A DNA stretch of 64,000 nt, taken from assembly GCA_030278955.1 (NCBI GenBank), contig JAOANR010000009.1, positions 38,402,945 to 38,466,944 on the forward strand. Reading direction: 5' to 3'. A program made the position numbers and the translations under genes. Positions 12,270 to 22,759 of the stretch are shown piece by piece. The notes beneath the pieces were generated by a model. It was not told the origin of the DNA, did not search any database, and saw nothing but the letters and a program-made list of their open reading frames with translations. Source of the stretch: Hygrophila difformis (lineage: Eukaryota > Streptophyta > Magnoliopsida > Lamiales > Acanthaceae). Positions within the stretch are counted from its first letter, which is position 1. Every line of letters begins with the position of its first letter.

Positions 12270-13385
12270 CTGTGTTCCATTATGAAGCCTTGCTGCTTGT
12301 TATCCTTGCCCCTTTCCCCCCTTTTCCGCTTTCAGTTCTATGTTTCACTATCTCATCCTACAACTTTCAACAGACATTACTCCTGCCATTCATAATTACT
12401 GGTTGTCCTGTGCTTTTGCCTTCCTTATTTTGTTATTGTTCTGGCATTCAAGTATTATTTTTACTGATTAAAAAACGGCAATTAATTACACATAAGCACC
12501 AAACATAAGGAGCATGCTCCATCCCATTACCATCTACAATGTGTATTGAATGTCTATTATACAGGTTGAAAGGACATTGCAGACACACAACAAATTTGTT
12601 ACATCAGTGGTGAGTTACAATGTGCCTTTAAAACAGAAAATGTCTTGCATTGCCCGATTTATTCACATTTCATTCAAGTAATTAATTCTAGAAACTTTAC
12701 ATAGTCCATTAAAAAGGATAATTTTACATAATCCATCTGTTTTTAGAAACTTTCTATCTGTTAGTGCGTTGGACATTAAACTTACCAATTTTGTCTACAT
12801 CCAATATTGGCAATTTGTTGAAATCATTGGAGTGTTTGAAATAACCACTTATCTGCATAGTTGGCTCAATGTCTTAGGTACTCATTGTTTTGTTTTGAGA
12901 CCATTACTAAATTGAATGTGTATATATTGGTTTTACTCCTGAGTGCCTAATATCTGCCATTTATACATAATGATTTTATACACTCTCCACACACACAATT
13001 CGATAACAAGAAAAATGTGAAGACCAATAGATAACAATAAAATGCTTTTATACATTCTCCAGCTCATCCTAACTGCTATGTTTAATAATCCAATAATTTC
13101 TCAAGAATATTTAACTGTAACTTATGCTTATCAAATCTGAACTTCACATTCCACTGATCGTAACTTATGCTTTAACTGTTGGTTATGTTCCTCTATATAT
13201 CAACACTGTTTCATTTACTATTCACTATTCTCTCAAGCAAAGGTAAATCCTCTATTCTTTCAATAATCTTATCTTCTTATTTACAAAACAATTCTCCGGA
13301 AACAAATTGTTGTTGATAAAACTAACATATACTTACCTATAATTCTTTTTTCTTCCTCCATAAGCAGTTGTACATCCCTTTTACA
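12270..13385. other. 3' flank leading to a Helitron end
   Basis: No gene seen. The last 150 or so bases (about 13240-13385) resemble 57100-57225: both contain CTTATCTTCTTA, an ACTTACCTATAATT block and TGTACATCCCTTTTAC. This is shared subterminal sequence of two Helitrons of one family. Confidence 0.5.
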
Positions 13386-13412
13386 CTGTGCATCGCACAG
13401 GTTCGAAACTAG
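13386..13412 (+). mobile_element. Helitron 3' terminus 1
   Basis: A short palindrome CTGTGCATCGCACAG (6-bp stem, ATC loop) is followed eight bases later by CTAG and then T. Helitrons end in CTRR preceded by a small GC-rich hairpin about 10 bases upstream and insert before a T, so this fits a canonical 3' end. The same hairpin, spacing and CTAG-T occur at 57226-57252. The matching 5' TC end of this element was not located; it may lie before the window or within 1-12000. Confidence 0.75.
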
Positions 13413-14537
13413 TATACACTATAAGAGAAATAGGAAAAAAACTGGCAAAGCTGAATTAGATTTCTACCCGTTGGATTAGAGATTCAATTTTAATTTTAGC
13501 CGTTGGATTAAAAATTTGATTTGTGCACGATTGGGTCGGGTTCTTGGATCGTTCGATGGCTTCCTTCGTCATTACTCTTTCCTCTCTCTCGGCCTAATTC
13601 TCCGCCACATCTCCATTCCCAATCTTCCTTCCCCTCTTACGCACAAGTTTTCCTCATTTGTGCTGCTCCGATTCACTCCCCAGCCTGTTGCGTTTCAGAC
13701 ACCACGGATCGGAACCTAGCGCCGCCGCCGCAGACAGGGTGCCCGCCATCGCCGCCTTTGAGGGCTCGCCCGAGTTCGCCCTCTTCCGCTGTTGATGGAG
13801 GTGCGCCGTTGGAGTAGCGGTCTCGGCGGTGTCCTCGCCGCCTGGCAGTGGCTGCTGCCAATGTCCGCGTTCAGCCTTTGGATCCTGTCATTTAGCTCAT
13901 GAAGGTAAGGATTCATTCTAATTTTAGGGTTATTGTTTTGGGGGTTCGAAATTGGGTTCAAATTCAGTGATTCTTTCGTGTAATTTCCATGTAGTTAGGC
14001 CGAACGGGCTCCGGCGCTAGAGGTTCCCATCGCTGCAATCCCCTTCCCAGCCCTTCGCCTCCTTCCCTGCCTCGTCCCTGTCCGTCGTCTCGGCAGGAGC
14101 TCATTAAGGTAAGGATTCATTCTAATTTTAGGGTTATTGTTTTGGGGGTTCGAAATTGGGGACCAAATTCAGTGATTCTTGCATGTAAGTTCACTGTATT
14201 TAGCATTGGGTCTATGCCTATGTATGTCGGCTATGGTACATGTGGATAGGCTATAGGATGCACTGTTTTCCCGCGCAAACCCTGTTTCGCTCTTATCTTC
14301 ATCTCTCTCTCTCTCCTCCACAGATGGAATACGGAGGGGAAAAAAGGCATCACAAGCACACGGGCTATTTAGGGACTGACTGAAGAATTTTCAGTTGAGG
14401 TTTGGTTATTTCAGCACATGTATTTCTTGTCATTTCGATGGTGTGCTCGTCTAGGGTTCTTGCAATATGAGGATTTATTTTTTTAATTTGATTTTTTGTT
14501 CGATCCGTGGATTGAGTAGATCGGAGATCTGAAAGTC
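13413..14537 (+). other. GC-richer leader region before the RBR fragment
   Basis: Contains a C/G-rich segment (about 13540-13900 and 13990-14110) resembling 5' UTR or promoter sequence of a captured gene, possibly RBR since it leads to that gene's start codon. CT runs occur near 14300. Open frames on both strands here are composition artefacts with no shared frame. Confidence 0.4.
13894..14180 (+). repeat. About 80-bp direct duplication with splice-donor-like core
   Basis: Copies at about 13894-13975 and 14097-14180 share (A/G)GCTCAT(G/T)AAGGTAAGG followed by a long block with TTTTAGGGTTATTGTTTTGG and TTCGAAATTGGG. The AAG/GTAAGG core is a strong splice donor. The duplication could give two alternative first exons of the captured RBR gene. 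Confidence 0.7.
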
Positions 14538-15501
14538 ATGGCGAAGCTGAAGAAGATTTCTAGCCCTTCTAACCAGGGAGAGGGGGGCGGAACCACCATT
14601 GAAGCTCGATTTGCTCATTTTTGCGAGGTACTCATTGTATTTTCCACTTTTACCAAACATGTGTCTTGTATGTTGTGGGATTTTTCTTATGTTGGCTCTG
14701 TAAAATTGGGCGCTTGTTGCTCCGGTTCTATGGATTTGGGTTTCCCGGTTATGTGTGGATGCTGCTTGATCCTTATAATAAAGGTGCACATGTAACCAGA
14801 GAAGATAAACTTCTTCATGCTTTGTGTTCCATGGACCATGGTTCAAGTTTGCTTATTTTTTTTTTAGCCCGGTCATGCTCTTGTGGTTTCAGCCCTAATT
14901 AAATTTTTAGTATTTGGGTAATTTAGTATATCTTTCCTTTCTGTCTTGTAATAAAGATTTTGCGCTTTTGTGCTCGGAGCGACTGTTGAATTTTTTTTTC
15001 CCTGCCCTATGCATTAACTAGAATGATCTACAGTTGGACTATGACAGCATTTTGGCGGAGGGGACAAAGCTGTTTGGCGAAAGCGAGAAACTTCTGTTGA
15101 CGAATATATCCTCTATTGGAACTGGAAGTGTATGCCATATCACTTTCTCAACTCACACCTTCTATAGCTTTTCCTTTGCTGGTTTTTCTTTTCTTCTGGT
15201 TTACATTGTATTGGTTGCGATGGCACTTGTTTGAATGCTTATTTACAAAATTGAAAACTTTTATTGTCATTAAATGCTTATCAATTCATACAACTGCCAG
15301 CCTGATGAAGCAGAGAGGTATTGGTTTGCTTTTGTTCTCTACTCTGTAAGACAACTCAATGAGAATGGTGGCCCCGGAGAAAAAAGACACTCTCTATGCC
15401 AGATTCTGCGAGCTGCAAGGCTCAAGTATATTTTTCTCCCTCGAATTGGTTTAAGGGAGAAAAAAGACACTCTCTATGCCAGAATAAAACAAGGATCGTA
15501 A
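14538..15501 (+). pseudogene. RBR: Retinoblastoma-related (RBR) gene, 5' fragment
   Basis: RBR is the plant pocket protein that restrains E2F and the cell cycle. Three exons with good GT-AG borders, 14538-14627, 15034-15129 and 15301-15425, encode the start of RBR: MAKLKKISSPS..., then EARFAHFCE, KLLLTNISSIGTG, EAERYWFAFVLYSVRQLNE and SLCQILRAARLK. All match the conserved N-terminal domain order of plant RBR. The match stops at about 15425, where the host gene would continue. The frame runs on through unrelated sequence and a duplicated segment to a stop at 15499-15501, so a 128-residue truncated product is formally possible. It lacks the A/B pocket and could not bind LxCxE partners. Full-length RBR is about 1000 residues, so this is a small piece, most likely captured by a Helitron. 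Confidence 0.8.
15377..15483 (+). repeat. 27-bp exact direct repeat at the RBR capture junction
   Basis: The 27 bases at 15377-15403, inside RBR exon 3 (core AAAAAAGACACTCTCTATGC), recur exactly at 15457-15483, just before the DCP5 fragment. The second copy is not part of RBR order and marks where sequence was copied twice or a template switch occurred. Confidence 0.85.
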
Positions 15502-15736
15502 GCCTGCCTATAACAAGGATGACTTCTTTGATACCATTTCTGTAAATTCTGAGGGCCATGGATCTAGGAATGGACACAATCAATCGTCTGCATTTGTTGA
15601 TTCTCAGCGAAGAACTCAATCAGGTTATAGTGGACTCAGAGCTGGGCAGGGAGAGCATCATGGCCGTGCCCAACACAGTTGGGGCAGGGGGTATAACCAT
15701 CGTTACAGAGGTCGTGGGGGTTATAGGCAGAGATAA
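15500..15736 (+). pseudogene. DCP5: DCP5 / LSM14-type decapping protein, 3' exon fragment
   Basis: One open frame from 15500 to a TAA at 15734-15736, 78 residues. It starts KPAYNKDDFFDTIS, the FFD box of LSM14/DCP5 proteins, which act in mRNA decapping and P-bodies. It ends in a Gly/Arg/Tyr-rich tail with RGRGGYRQR, the expected RGG-like C-terminus of plant DCP5. The LSM domain and the FDF region upstream are missing. The natural stop codon appears intact, so this is the last coding part of the gene joined behind the RBR fragment. It is in a different frame from the RBR reading, so no in-frame fusion is made without splicing. Confidence 0.6.
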
Positions 15737-18700
15737 CATACCCTTTACCAGTGTTGAATTAATAGTTGTATTCCCTGTAACATGATTCTGAATACAGGAG
15801 GAGGTTAGCCTGCCCATCATTGTTAGATCTTTTCGGAACCATCAGGATCCAGAGGCATGAGTTATATGGAAGGCTCATATAAATTTGGCTTTAAATCTTC
15901 TGCGCTGTGCACAGGTTTTAACAACCTTCTTCTGGCCAGGGAGCAAAATAATTATGTTTTCGTGATGTCCTATTGTGAAGAATTTAAGTATTATGGGAAG
16001 AAAAAGCTCCCAATTGAAGCGTGATTGATTGGATCTATTTTCCAACCATTGAAGTTGGTAGTTGATAATATTAGTAGAGGTTGGATCTCAAAAAAAAAAA
16101 AAAGATCTGTTATATAATATTGGTTTATGGATCATCAGGAATTTTCCCTTTTATGCAGCCTTTCTGATTTTTATAAAGAACTTCATCAATTTCTGATCAA
16201 GGTTGGGTCCATTTTGAGTTGACTGGGAGAAGAGACTTGAGGTACTTCCATTGTTTGATATCTTCTGTCATTCAACAATATGTAACTATTTCTTAACATC
16301 TTTTATCTTATATTGTTATTTTATTTCCTTGTACAGGCAAAGGAATCACAGACCAACTATGTGCACTTGACCCTTTTGAGCAAGTGAGTAATGCACTAAA
16401 TGTTTCTTTGGGTTTAATGTTATTGTAGATTGTGATATCTTAAATAGTTGCTTATTGAATCATACAGATTCCACGTATTATTAATCTGAGATGCTTGAAT
16501 TAGTCTTTTATTAGTAGTATTTAATGGTGTGGATTAGAGCATTACTGGGCTTTGATATTCTGAAGCTGTTGGCTTTACTCATCCAAGTTGCATACTGACT
16601 TGAGATGTTATGGGTCCACTCAAGGAATTGTTTGTACTGGTTCATGTTTGTAGTTTGTCCTTAAGATACAACAATGGGAGTACTTTTCTATGCTATATTT
16701 TGGTTCTTTGTTAAAGTTTTCAGAAAATTGATTGGCTTCTGCCTAGGGCCGTCAATGATCAAATAATTTCTTCTTGTCGGTTATGCACACTAATGATCAA
16801 AATAACTTCCTTATATATTTATTAATCTTATGGAGTTTTATATTGTAGACCAACAAATATTTGTTCATATTACTTACAACTGATCGGATAAATACTAAGC
16901 AATTAATATACTAAGTTGGTGTAATTGCTTGCAAACAACTCAAAGTGTCTTTCTTACTTCATGCAATTTGTGGTTTAATTTAAGGTGTAACACCCGTAAT
17001 TTGTGGTTTAATTTACAAGAACAATAGAATAGTGCTTTGTAAATTATTTTGGTTCAATTACTTCATGCAAAATTGATTTCAATTTCTCAAATGGTGGCAA
17101 AAGGTTTTAGCCTAGGGTTTTTATGAGTGTGGTTTTTGGATTGACAGGAAACATGTATAGACAAACATCAGATTTGTTTGAGAAAATTAGAATATTTGAG
17201 AATCTAGATTTGTTTCCAGAGATTTTCATGAGTTTGGGCATTGGTTAGCAGGATCATCATTGCTTTTGTTTCCAGAGATTTCCACATGTGCAACAGGCTA
17301 ATGAATTGCTTTTGTTGTCGCCCCAGGGATATATTAGTACTGATTCTCTTCAACCAACTTAAGAATAGCTTCTGAATGAAGATATCTTTTATCCAGTTCA
17401 TCAATCTCTCTTGATCTGGCCATCAGATCTGCATTGAATTGCAGATTTTTACACTTTTTTTTTCCACTTATCAATACAATTAAAAGTTAATGATGCTTTC
17501 TTATAATTAAAGCCACTTTTTGTGGCTGCGGAGTTCTTTGTATCAGTAAGAAATTTTAATTTGAATTTCCAGGTAACTTAAAACAGATTTGATAAATAAA
17601 AAAAGGAATACGAGTAATCTCCTTGGCATTGAATTTTAACTCTCATAATGTGTCTTTCGAGGAGATTGATATAAAGGTTTTGATATTTCTGGGAATTGTA
17701 GGACTTCTTTTAAGCGTGTTTCATATTTCGATTAAAGTACGGTTATCCTGGAGCTTATGCATCTTGGTTAAATGGGTTTGGATTGTTGTTCGGTGTGCAT
17801 GTGGAGAACTTGTTTTTGTTTTCTTCAATGAATATGGGTGCCTTTCAATATGGCCAGAAAGATGATTATTGTTGGCTTGAGTGAGAATAGTTTGTTTGAT
17901 GTTACAGAACATGTTTTGATGCAGAATATTCGAATTTCGTTGGTGATTGATCTGTGGAGTTTTCCAACCACGCCACTCCCACCTCATGCCTGCAAGGCTG
18001 AAACAGGTAACTTGTCGACTATGGGTTTGGCCTTTTCACTTTCAGTGTTACGTTAGTATACTGTTTGTGAATGCCTGCTATGTCCTTTCTGGTTTTTGTT
18101 TTTGTTTTGTTTTTTTTTTAATATTTTTAATGTTTTTCTTCTACTTTATTAAAAAGTCAGGTTTCGTTGTCACGTAGGCTTTTTCCTTTTTTAGATATCT
18201 CACAGGATTGGTTGTAAATTTGTTACAGATTACAGATTTCCAATTATTTAGGTGTCTTTCAAAGAGAAGTTTGGAATTGAAATTTGAAATGGATTACACT
18301 ATAGGATTTCCTTGTCATTTTGCTCTCTATTATGCCTTCCATGTGTTTGAGGAGAGAGTGTTTTTCATGAGAATGCTTCGGCGACTCCACCTTCTGGGGT
18401 GTTCCGAGGGAGGCGAAGAACATATGGGCAGCGCAAGGTTGATGCGCCAGACACAAATGAAATTGGGATAAGAAAATATCATATGGGTATTGGTTAATCT
18501 GAACCTGTGAGAATTGCATTTGGGGAAGGATTAATCAACGAAATAATTGAAGTTACACAACTAGCCTCAACATTAAACTGCACCGATGTTAATTCAGATG
18601 GAAGGTAACAACAAACAAGCCCCAGCAAGAATGGTCTTTGCTCTATTACAAATCTATGGCAGTTGTATCTTTGCTCTATTACAAATCTATGGCTGGTAGT

Positions 18701-19482
18701 TTATCAGACGAAATGTGCTTCCTTATGTAAGAATTTCTAATTTCTGAGAGAGTGGGAACTATTTCTACCAGTATTAGGTGCTTCTTTAGCTGCATTTGCT
18801 GTTCAGAAATCAGCTATGGAAATTGTGAATTCCAACTTTTGTCCAAATTTGATGAGCCCGTGACAGTTCTCTCATATTAGCGGGATTTCGGTAATTGCAC
18901 TTTGTGAGTTCAAGTAGACTCTGTTTTAGGTGGATCTAAATGTGGTTGCCATCGGTTAACTCATTTACAATGTAATAGATTCATTTCTCATACGTGTTCC
19001 AAATGTTTTCAGCTATCGCTGATAGGATGTGGACATTTACTGAAAGTATGTACCACGGTTGAAGGGAGTTTTAGATGAAAAATCGAAGTTGGTTTCAGAT
19101 GACTGCGTTACGAAAGTTGTGAATTCTTGTGATCATATATTAGTCTTTTCCTGCTTTTAAATTGCAATGTCTAGGTCTACCAATATGATCATTACCATGA
19201 TTTATGCAAACATGTTTTGCTTGATGCACTGAGAAGTTGTACTTGTTCAATTAGTTATGTGTAATTTATTTTCCTTTTCTGTTGGCAGCATGTAAGACGG
19301 ATCCAAGGATGCTTTAGGGAAAGCTTCAAAGACGCACAGTACTCTACAGTAAGCCTACAATGTTTCTTTATCTATATACATATTAGTCACTTAATGCAAA
19401 ACTCATGGTTGCTGCCAATTGTAGTTCCTGGGTCAGAACAATATCGGACTTGAATGGAGCTAGCTGCTACAGGGACTGCACA
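15737..19482. other. Unassigned sequence between captured fragments
   Basis: Introns, UTRs or diverged captured DNA. Short exon-like pieces with plausible acceptors or donors occur near 16337-16385, 17940-18006 and 18360-18470, but I recognise none of them. A 33-bp step duplication lies at 18635-18693 (TTTGCTCTATTACAAATCTA twice). Small open frames here have no supporting features. Confidence 0.4.
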
Positions 19483-19867
19483 TGATTCTTTACTTACAGG
19501 TTCCCCGTTATCTGAAGACTTGAGGATATCTGAAGAGATTCAGTGCGCTACATGGATGCTGCAAGGTTCTTCTTAATTGAATGTTTGTACTTTGATTAAG
19601 TTAGATTGATGAAGTTAATTAGTTTTAATTCATTATTCCAATCTACTGCTCACTGCAGGTGATAAACGAAAAAAGCTTGAGGAAGAATAGGGCATTAGAA
19701 TCCGTTTTGTGGTTGGTCACAGGGGAAGAACAATTCACAAATTAAACAAGATTCACACCTAATATCACCTTGTCTGATTTGTTTGTCTCATCAAAAGTGC
19801 AACATCCGGCGGCATTCTTGGTAGAGCCATTGAGGCGAAAGATAGGAAGCATATAGATTTTCTGTGA
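19483..19867 (+). pseudogene. Beta-1,3-galactosyltransferase (GT31) fragment
   Basis: GT31 galactosyltransferases are Golgi type II membrane enzymes that act on glycoprotein side chains. The pieces, in order, are SPLSEDLRISE, ATWMLQG (exon ending about 19565), DKRKKLEEE from the acceptor at 19659, GIRIRFVVGH, then SATSGGILGRAIEAKDRKH at 19796-19852. These track the conserved N-terminal part of the catalytic domain in plant B3GALT proteins. Damage is clear: about 30 residues are missing between DLRISE and ATWM, a TAG stands where a lysine codon is expected after LEEE, about 60 bp of foreign sequence follows GH, and a TGA follows IDFL. The DxD nucleotide-sugar site lies further on and is absent. 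Non-functional. Confidence 0.75.
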
Positions 19868-20055
19868 TTGGTATATCTTCTTTTCCTTTTTTTTTCTTTT
19901 TCTTTCAAAACCTTAAAAATATTCCATGAGACTACATGTAATGTTGAAATCTAACACTATCTAAGGAGCTAGCACATAATATTGTTGGGCAATCTGCTAT
20001 TGTAACCATGATTTACTCTTCTGTCATCCTTACGTATTTAAATAGTATTATTCAG

Positions 20056-20239
20056 GAACATGTTGGGTATGCTGAAGTGGATTCGTGGGGTTGCAATGGA
20101 TCCTTGCAATGCGAATGTCCAGAAACTATCAGACAAGATTAAGGGGAAGAGCTTTGGGAGTGATGTGCATTGGAAGCAGATGAAATGTCATTATGATCCA
20201 AAGGAGCTTCCACCTCAAGGAAAACCCATTTTGTCCTCG
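20056..20239 (+). pseudogene. ARID/ELM2-type chromatin protein exon fragment (tentative)
   Basis: An open exon after a TTCAG acceptor with a GTAATT donor at 20240. It reads MLGMLKWIRGVAMDPC and later KSFGSDVHWKQM. This resembles the region of plant ARID/ELM2 (ARID1/2-like) proteins with a ...KW...A.DPCDP..G...W...WKQ pattern. The later residues do not match anything I can name. The assignment is tentative; what is firm is a single open exon-like segment in the same orientation as its neighbours. Confidence 0.35.
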
Positions 20240-20358
20240 GTAATTTGGGAGAGAATTATGTTGGTGAGGTAATTGATTCTAGCTCATTGATTATTATTGA
20301 TTGTGGTATTTTCTCGGCCATTTGTCTTCTAGACTAATGATTGTCTCATACTATACAC

Positions 20359-20481
20359 GCACACTACATAAAAGAGATAAAAAGCAAGACAACTTCAGCT
20401 GTTGTTACTTTAAGATCTAATTACAAATGGGCTCTTAGTGGTACTCCCATGAATAATCATTTTGGAGAAATCTATCCACTG
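20359..20481 (+). pseudogene. RAD16-like SNF2 helicase exon fragment
   Basis: Reads AHYIKEIKSKTTSAV then NYKWALSGTPMNNHFGEIY, followed by a GTAATT donor. This is SNF2 ATPase motifs II-III: the end of the DEAH-type box (AHYIK) and the LSGTP motif, closest to plant RAD16-like DNA repair helicases. The full helicase is over 800 residues; only about 41 remain. The glutamate-bearing start of the Walker B box is not present in frame here. A single captured exon. Confidence 0.7.
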
Positions 20482-20898
20482 GTAATTTACACAGAACAGA
20501 AAAGGATACAATTATCTGTAGTTGATTCTGTAGCAGTTAAATAGTGTATTGTATGTTTATCTATAACTTAGTAATTCTATTTAAAACGGGAGGGCTATTT
20601 TTTTTCCCTATTAGATTTGTTTTCTATCTGGATATTATTACACTATCTTCTTTGCTTCTTGTGACTATTGTAATTCTGTTATTTGATTGTGCCTCCTGTA
20701 AATGGTAATGCTAATGTATTCAACTTTGAGCTTTGTCGTCATATGCAAATCATTTGCAAGCTTTTCTTATTTGAATTTGAATTTATTTTCTGAGGTTAAT
20801 TAATATTTCATATTTTGGTAACAAGTTTATTGCCCAATCATTTTCTTGCTTGTTATGGTGGGAAATTTGAAAGGCATTATTTGACATTGCAAATGTAG

Positions 20899-21238
20899 TA
20901 ATTTATGGAGAACATCTGAGGAAAAGACAGAACTTGAACGTCTGGAAAAAACAATTTATAATTCCCTCCGCCAGGCAGCAGAAGTACACCGTAAGGTAGC
21001 TTTACAGCACTTGCAACTATTTATGCACTCGGGACGAAGAAAACTTGAAATTTAGAGGCTATTCTTTTCTGAATTGTTCAATCGTTCTTAGGTTCGGAAA
21101 AATATTAGGCAAATACTGAAGCCTGGAATGTTGATGACTTATCTGTGTGAGATATATTGGAGAATACAGTCCGAACGTTAATATCAGAAATGGTTTACAA
21201 GCAGGGATTGCCTTTCCCACCGGATGCTCATTGAATTG
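20899..21238 (+). pseudogene. Methionine aminopeptidase 2 (MetAP2) fragment
   Basis: MetAP2 removes initiator methionine from nascent proteins. Exon 20899-20995 reads [14 protein letters not shown] and [12 protein letters not shown], with a GTAGC donor. Exon 21092-21238 starts VRKNIRQILKPGMLMTYLCE and ends GLQAGIAFPTGCSLNW with a GTAAG donor. The order and exon borders match the start of the MetAP2 catalytic domain. The second exon has a small frameshift around 21140, so LENTV-like residues are out of frame. The metal-binding His/Asp/Glu residues lie downstream in the family and are absent. A non-functional capture. Confidence 0.75.
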
Positions 21239-22223
21239 GTAAGACTTGATTTCAGCTTATTATGTCTCATATAGATTATGTTACTCTTTCTAGGTTTTAA
21301 GGGATTAGGGTTTAGCACCGATAATAATGATGAAGTGGTATTTGCAAATTGCCCTTTGATGGAACTTCTTGTTTCTTTGCCCTTTTAAACAAATTATATG
21401 GCATTGATCAATCAATGAAGAGCTGAATGAGATCTGACAGTTACACCATGTACTGGTGAATGTATTTTAGTGCCGGTAAAGATTTTTTCTAAGTAGGTTC
21501 TATTTAGGTAGAAAAATGTGTGTAAGTGAATGGTGATTTTCCTCGATTGATTTAATGATCAAGGGGCAATTGAATTCAATTGGAAATTGAAAAGATGCAG
21601 CTTTTTTATCTAATGGTGTTCCTACATTCTTGGCCTACATAATTTGTTCTGGAGTTCTGAGTTATAGCTTGGCCTTACTGTCCATCATTCTCTAGATTTT
21701 TATGGTTTGGGGATTGCTTATACGTGATGATAATGGGTTCTTTTAATCTAATTGGTAATTCTTTTAGATGTTCTGCATTTGGTGAGTTTCTGGCATGCAC
21801 CAAAGAGATGGGGATCTTCAAGAGGCCATGGCTCTCTTCGATAATAATACCAGCAGTGGTTCTGACATAAAGCGGTGAGCTGTGCATAAATAGCCCTTCC
21901 TTTCTAAGGAATACTTGATGCCACCTGAGGTATTTTAACTTAAAATAGTTTTGTTTAACTTTCTTACCCTCAAATTTTCCAAAGTGTTTGAAGCCTCAAC
22001 CTGAATTCTTATTTGAATTCTTAACATTAATTGTCAAGTTACTAATCTTTCATGCTTACTGTAGTGGAAGGGTTTTCTTCGTATTTGTGTTTTTTGTTAT
22101 CATATATATTTTTCATCGAACATTCACAATTACCTCTCCTGTCTTTTGCCACGTTGAACAAGCCACCAGGCTATAAAGTGTTTGCTCATTTATGGACTAA
22201 AATTTTGGCAACTCTAATTGTAG
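21239..22223. other. Intron-like sequence with one unrecognised exon-like piece
   Basis: Mostly AT-rich. At about 21798-21874 an open piece reads DLQEAMALFDNNTSSGSDIK and ends at a GTGAGC donor. It looks like an exon but I cannot name its gene. No other structure seen. Confidence 0.35.
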
Positions 22224-22393
22224 ATATGGCAAGAAATAAAGGACTTATTTCATCAACACCTGGAGAAATTTCTGGATAACATAAACAAATTAAGGCCATT
22301 ATTGAATCTGTCATTCCAGCATGCACACAACCAGATCCCATAACTGGTGAATCTTTCAGGGTCGGGCGATTATTGCAAACCCTCTTGCTTATG
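22224..22393 (+). pseudogene. Unrecognised captured exon split from its intron by the Athila insertion
   Basis: After an ATTGTAG acceptor the frame reads ARNKGLISSTPGEISG, a TAA at 22277-22279, then HKQIKAIIESVIPAC, TQPDPITGESFRVG and RLLQTLLLM. The exon ends ATG. The donor GTTAGT is reconstituted only if the retrotransposon is removed, with GT on the left side (22394-22395) and TAGTTACC at 55022. The composition and clean end say real exon; I do not recognise the family. One nonsense codon makes it a pseudogene piece. Confidence 0.45.
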
Positions 22394-22759
22394 GTTGATG
22401 ACAGTCTTTTATGACTGTCATTTGCGTCCAATTTATTGTCTTAATGATGATCTTTTGTTCTTAATTCCATTAGTTTTTAATGAATAATCATGGAAGACCA
22501 GAAAAGATGGAAGAAGAACCAAGATTGTGAAGAAGTCGGAATTACATTGAAAATGGCTTGAAATTCTATGTTTTCATTGCAAGTCTCGCACGCTATGTTT
22601 TTATTTGAACTGACTCACGCTTTGTCATTCAGCAGGAAGTTAAGCTGAAAAGCAGCGGGAAGTGGAAAAGACATAGCGAGGAAAGAGAGAAATAGTGCGA
22701 GGACTTACATACGAAATCAGGAAAGATCTAAGGAAAATGTTCAGAAGCTGAAGCCCACA

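Noticed and set aside
13521..13961. Several 60-100 codon frames on both strands
   Set aside because: C-rich leader region; no shared protein features.
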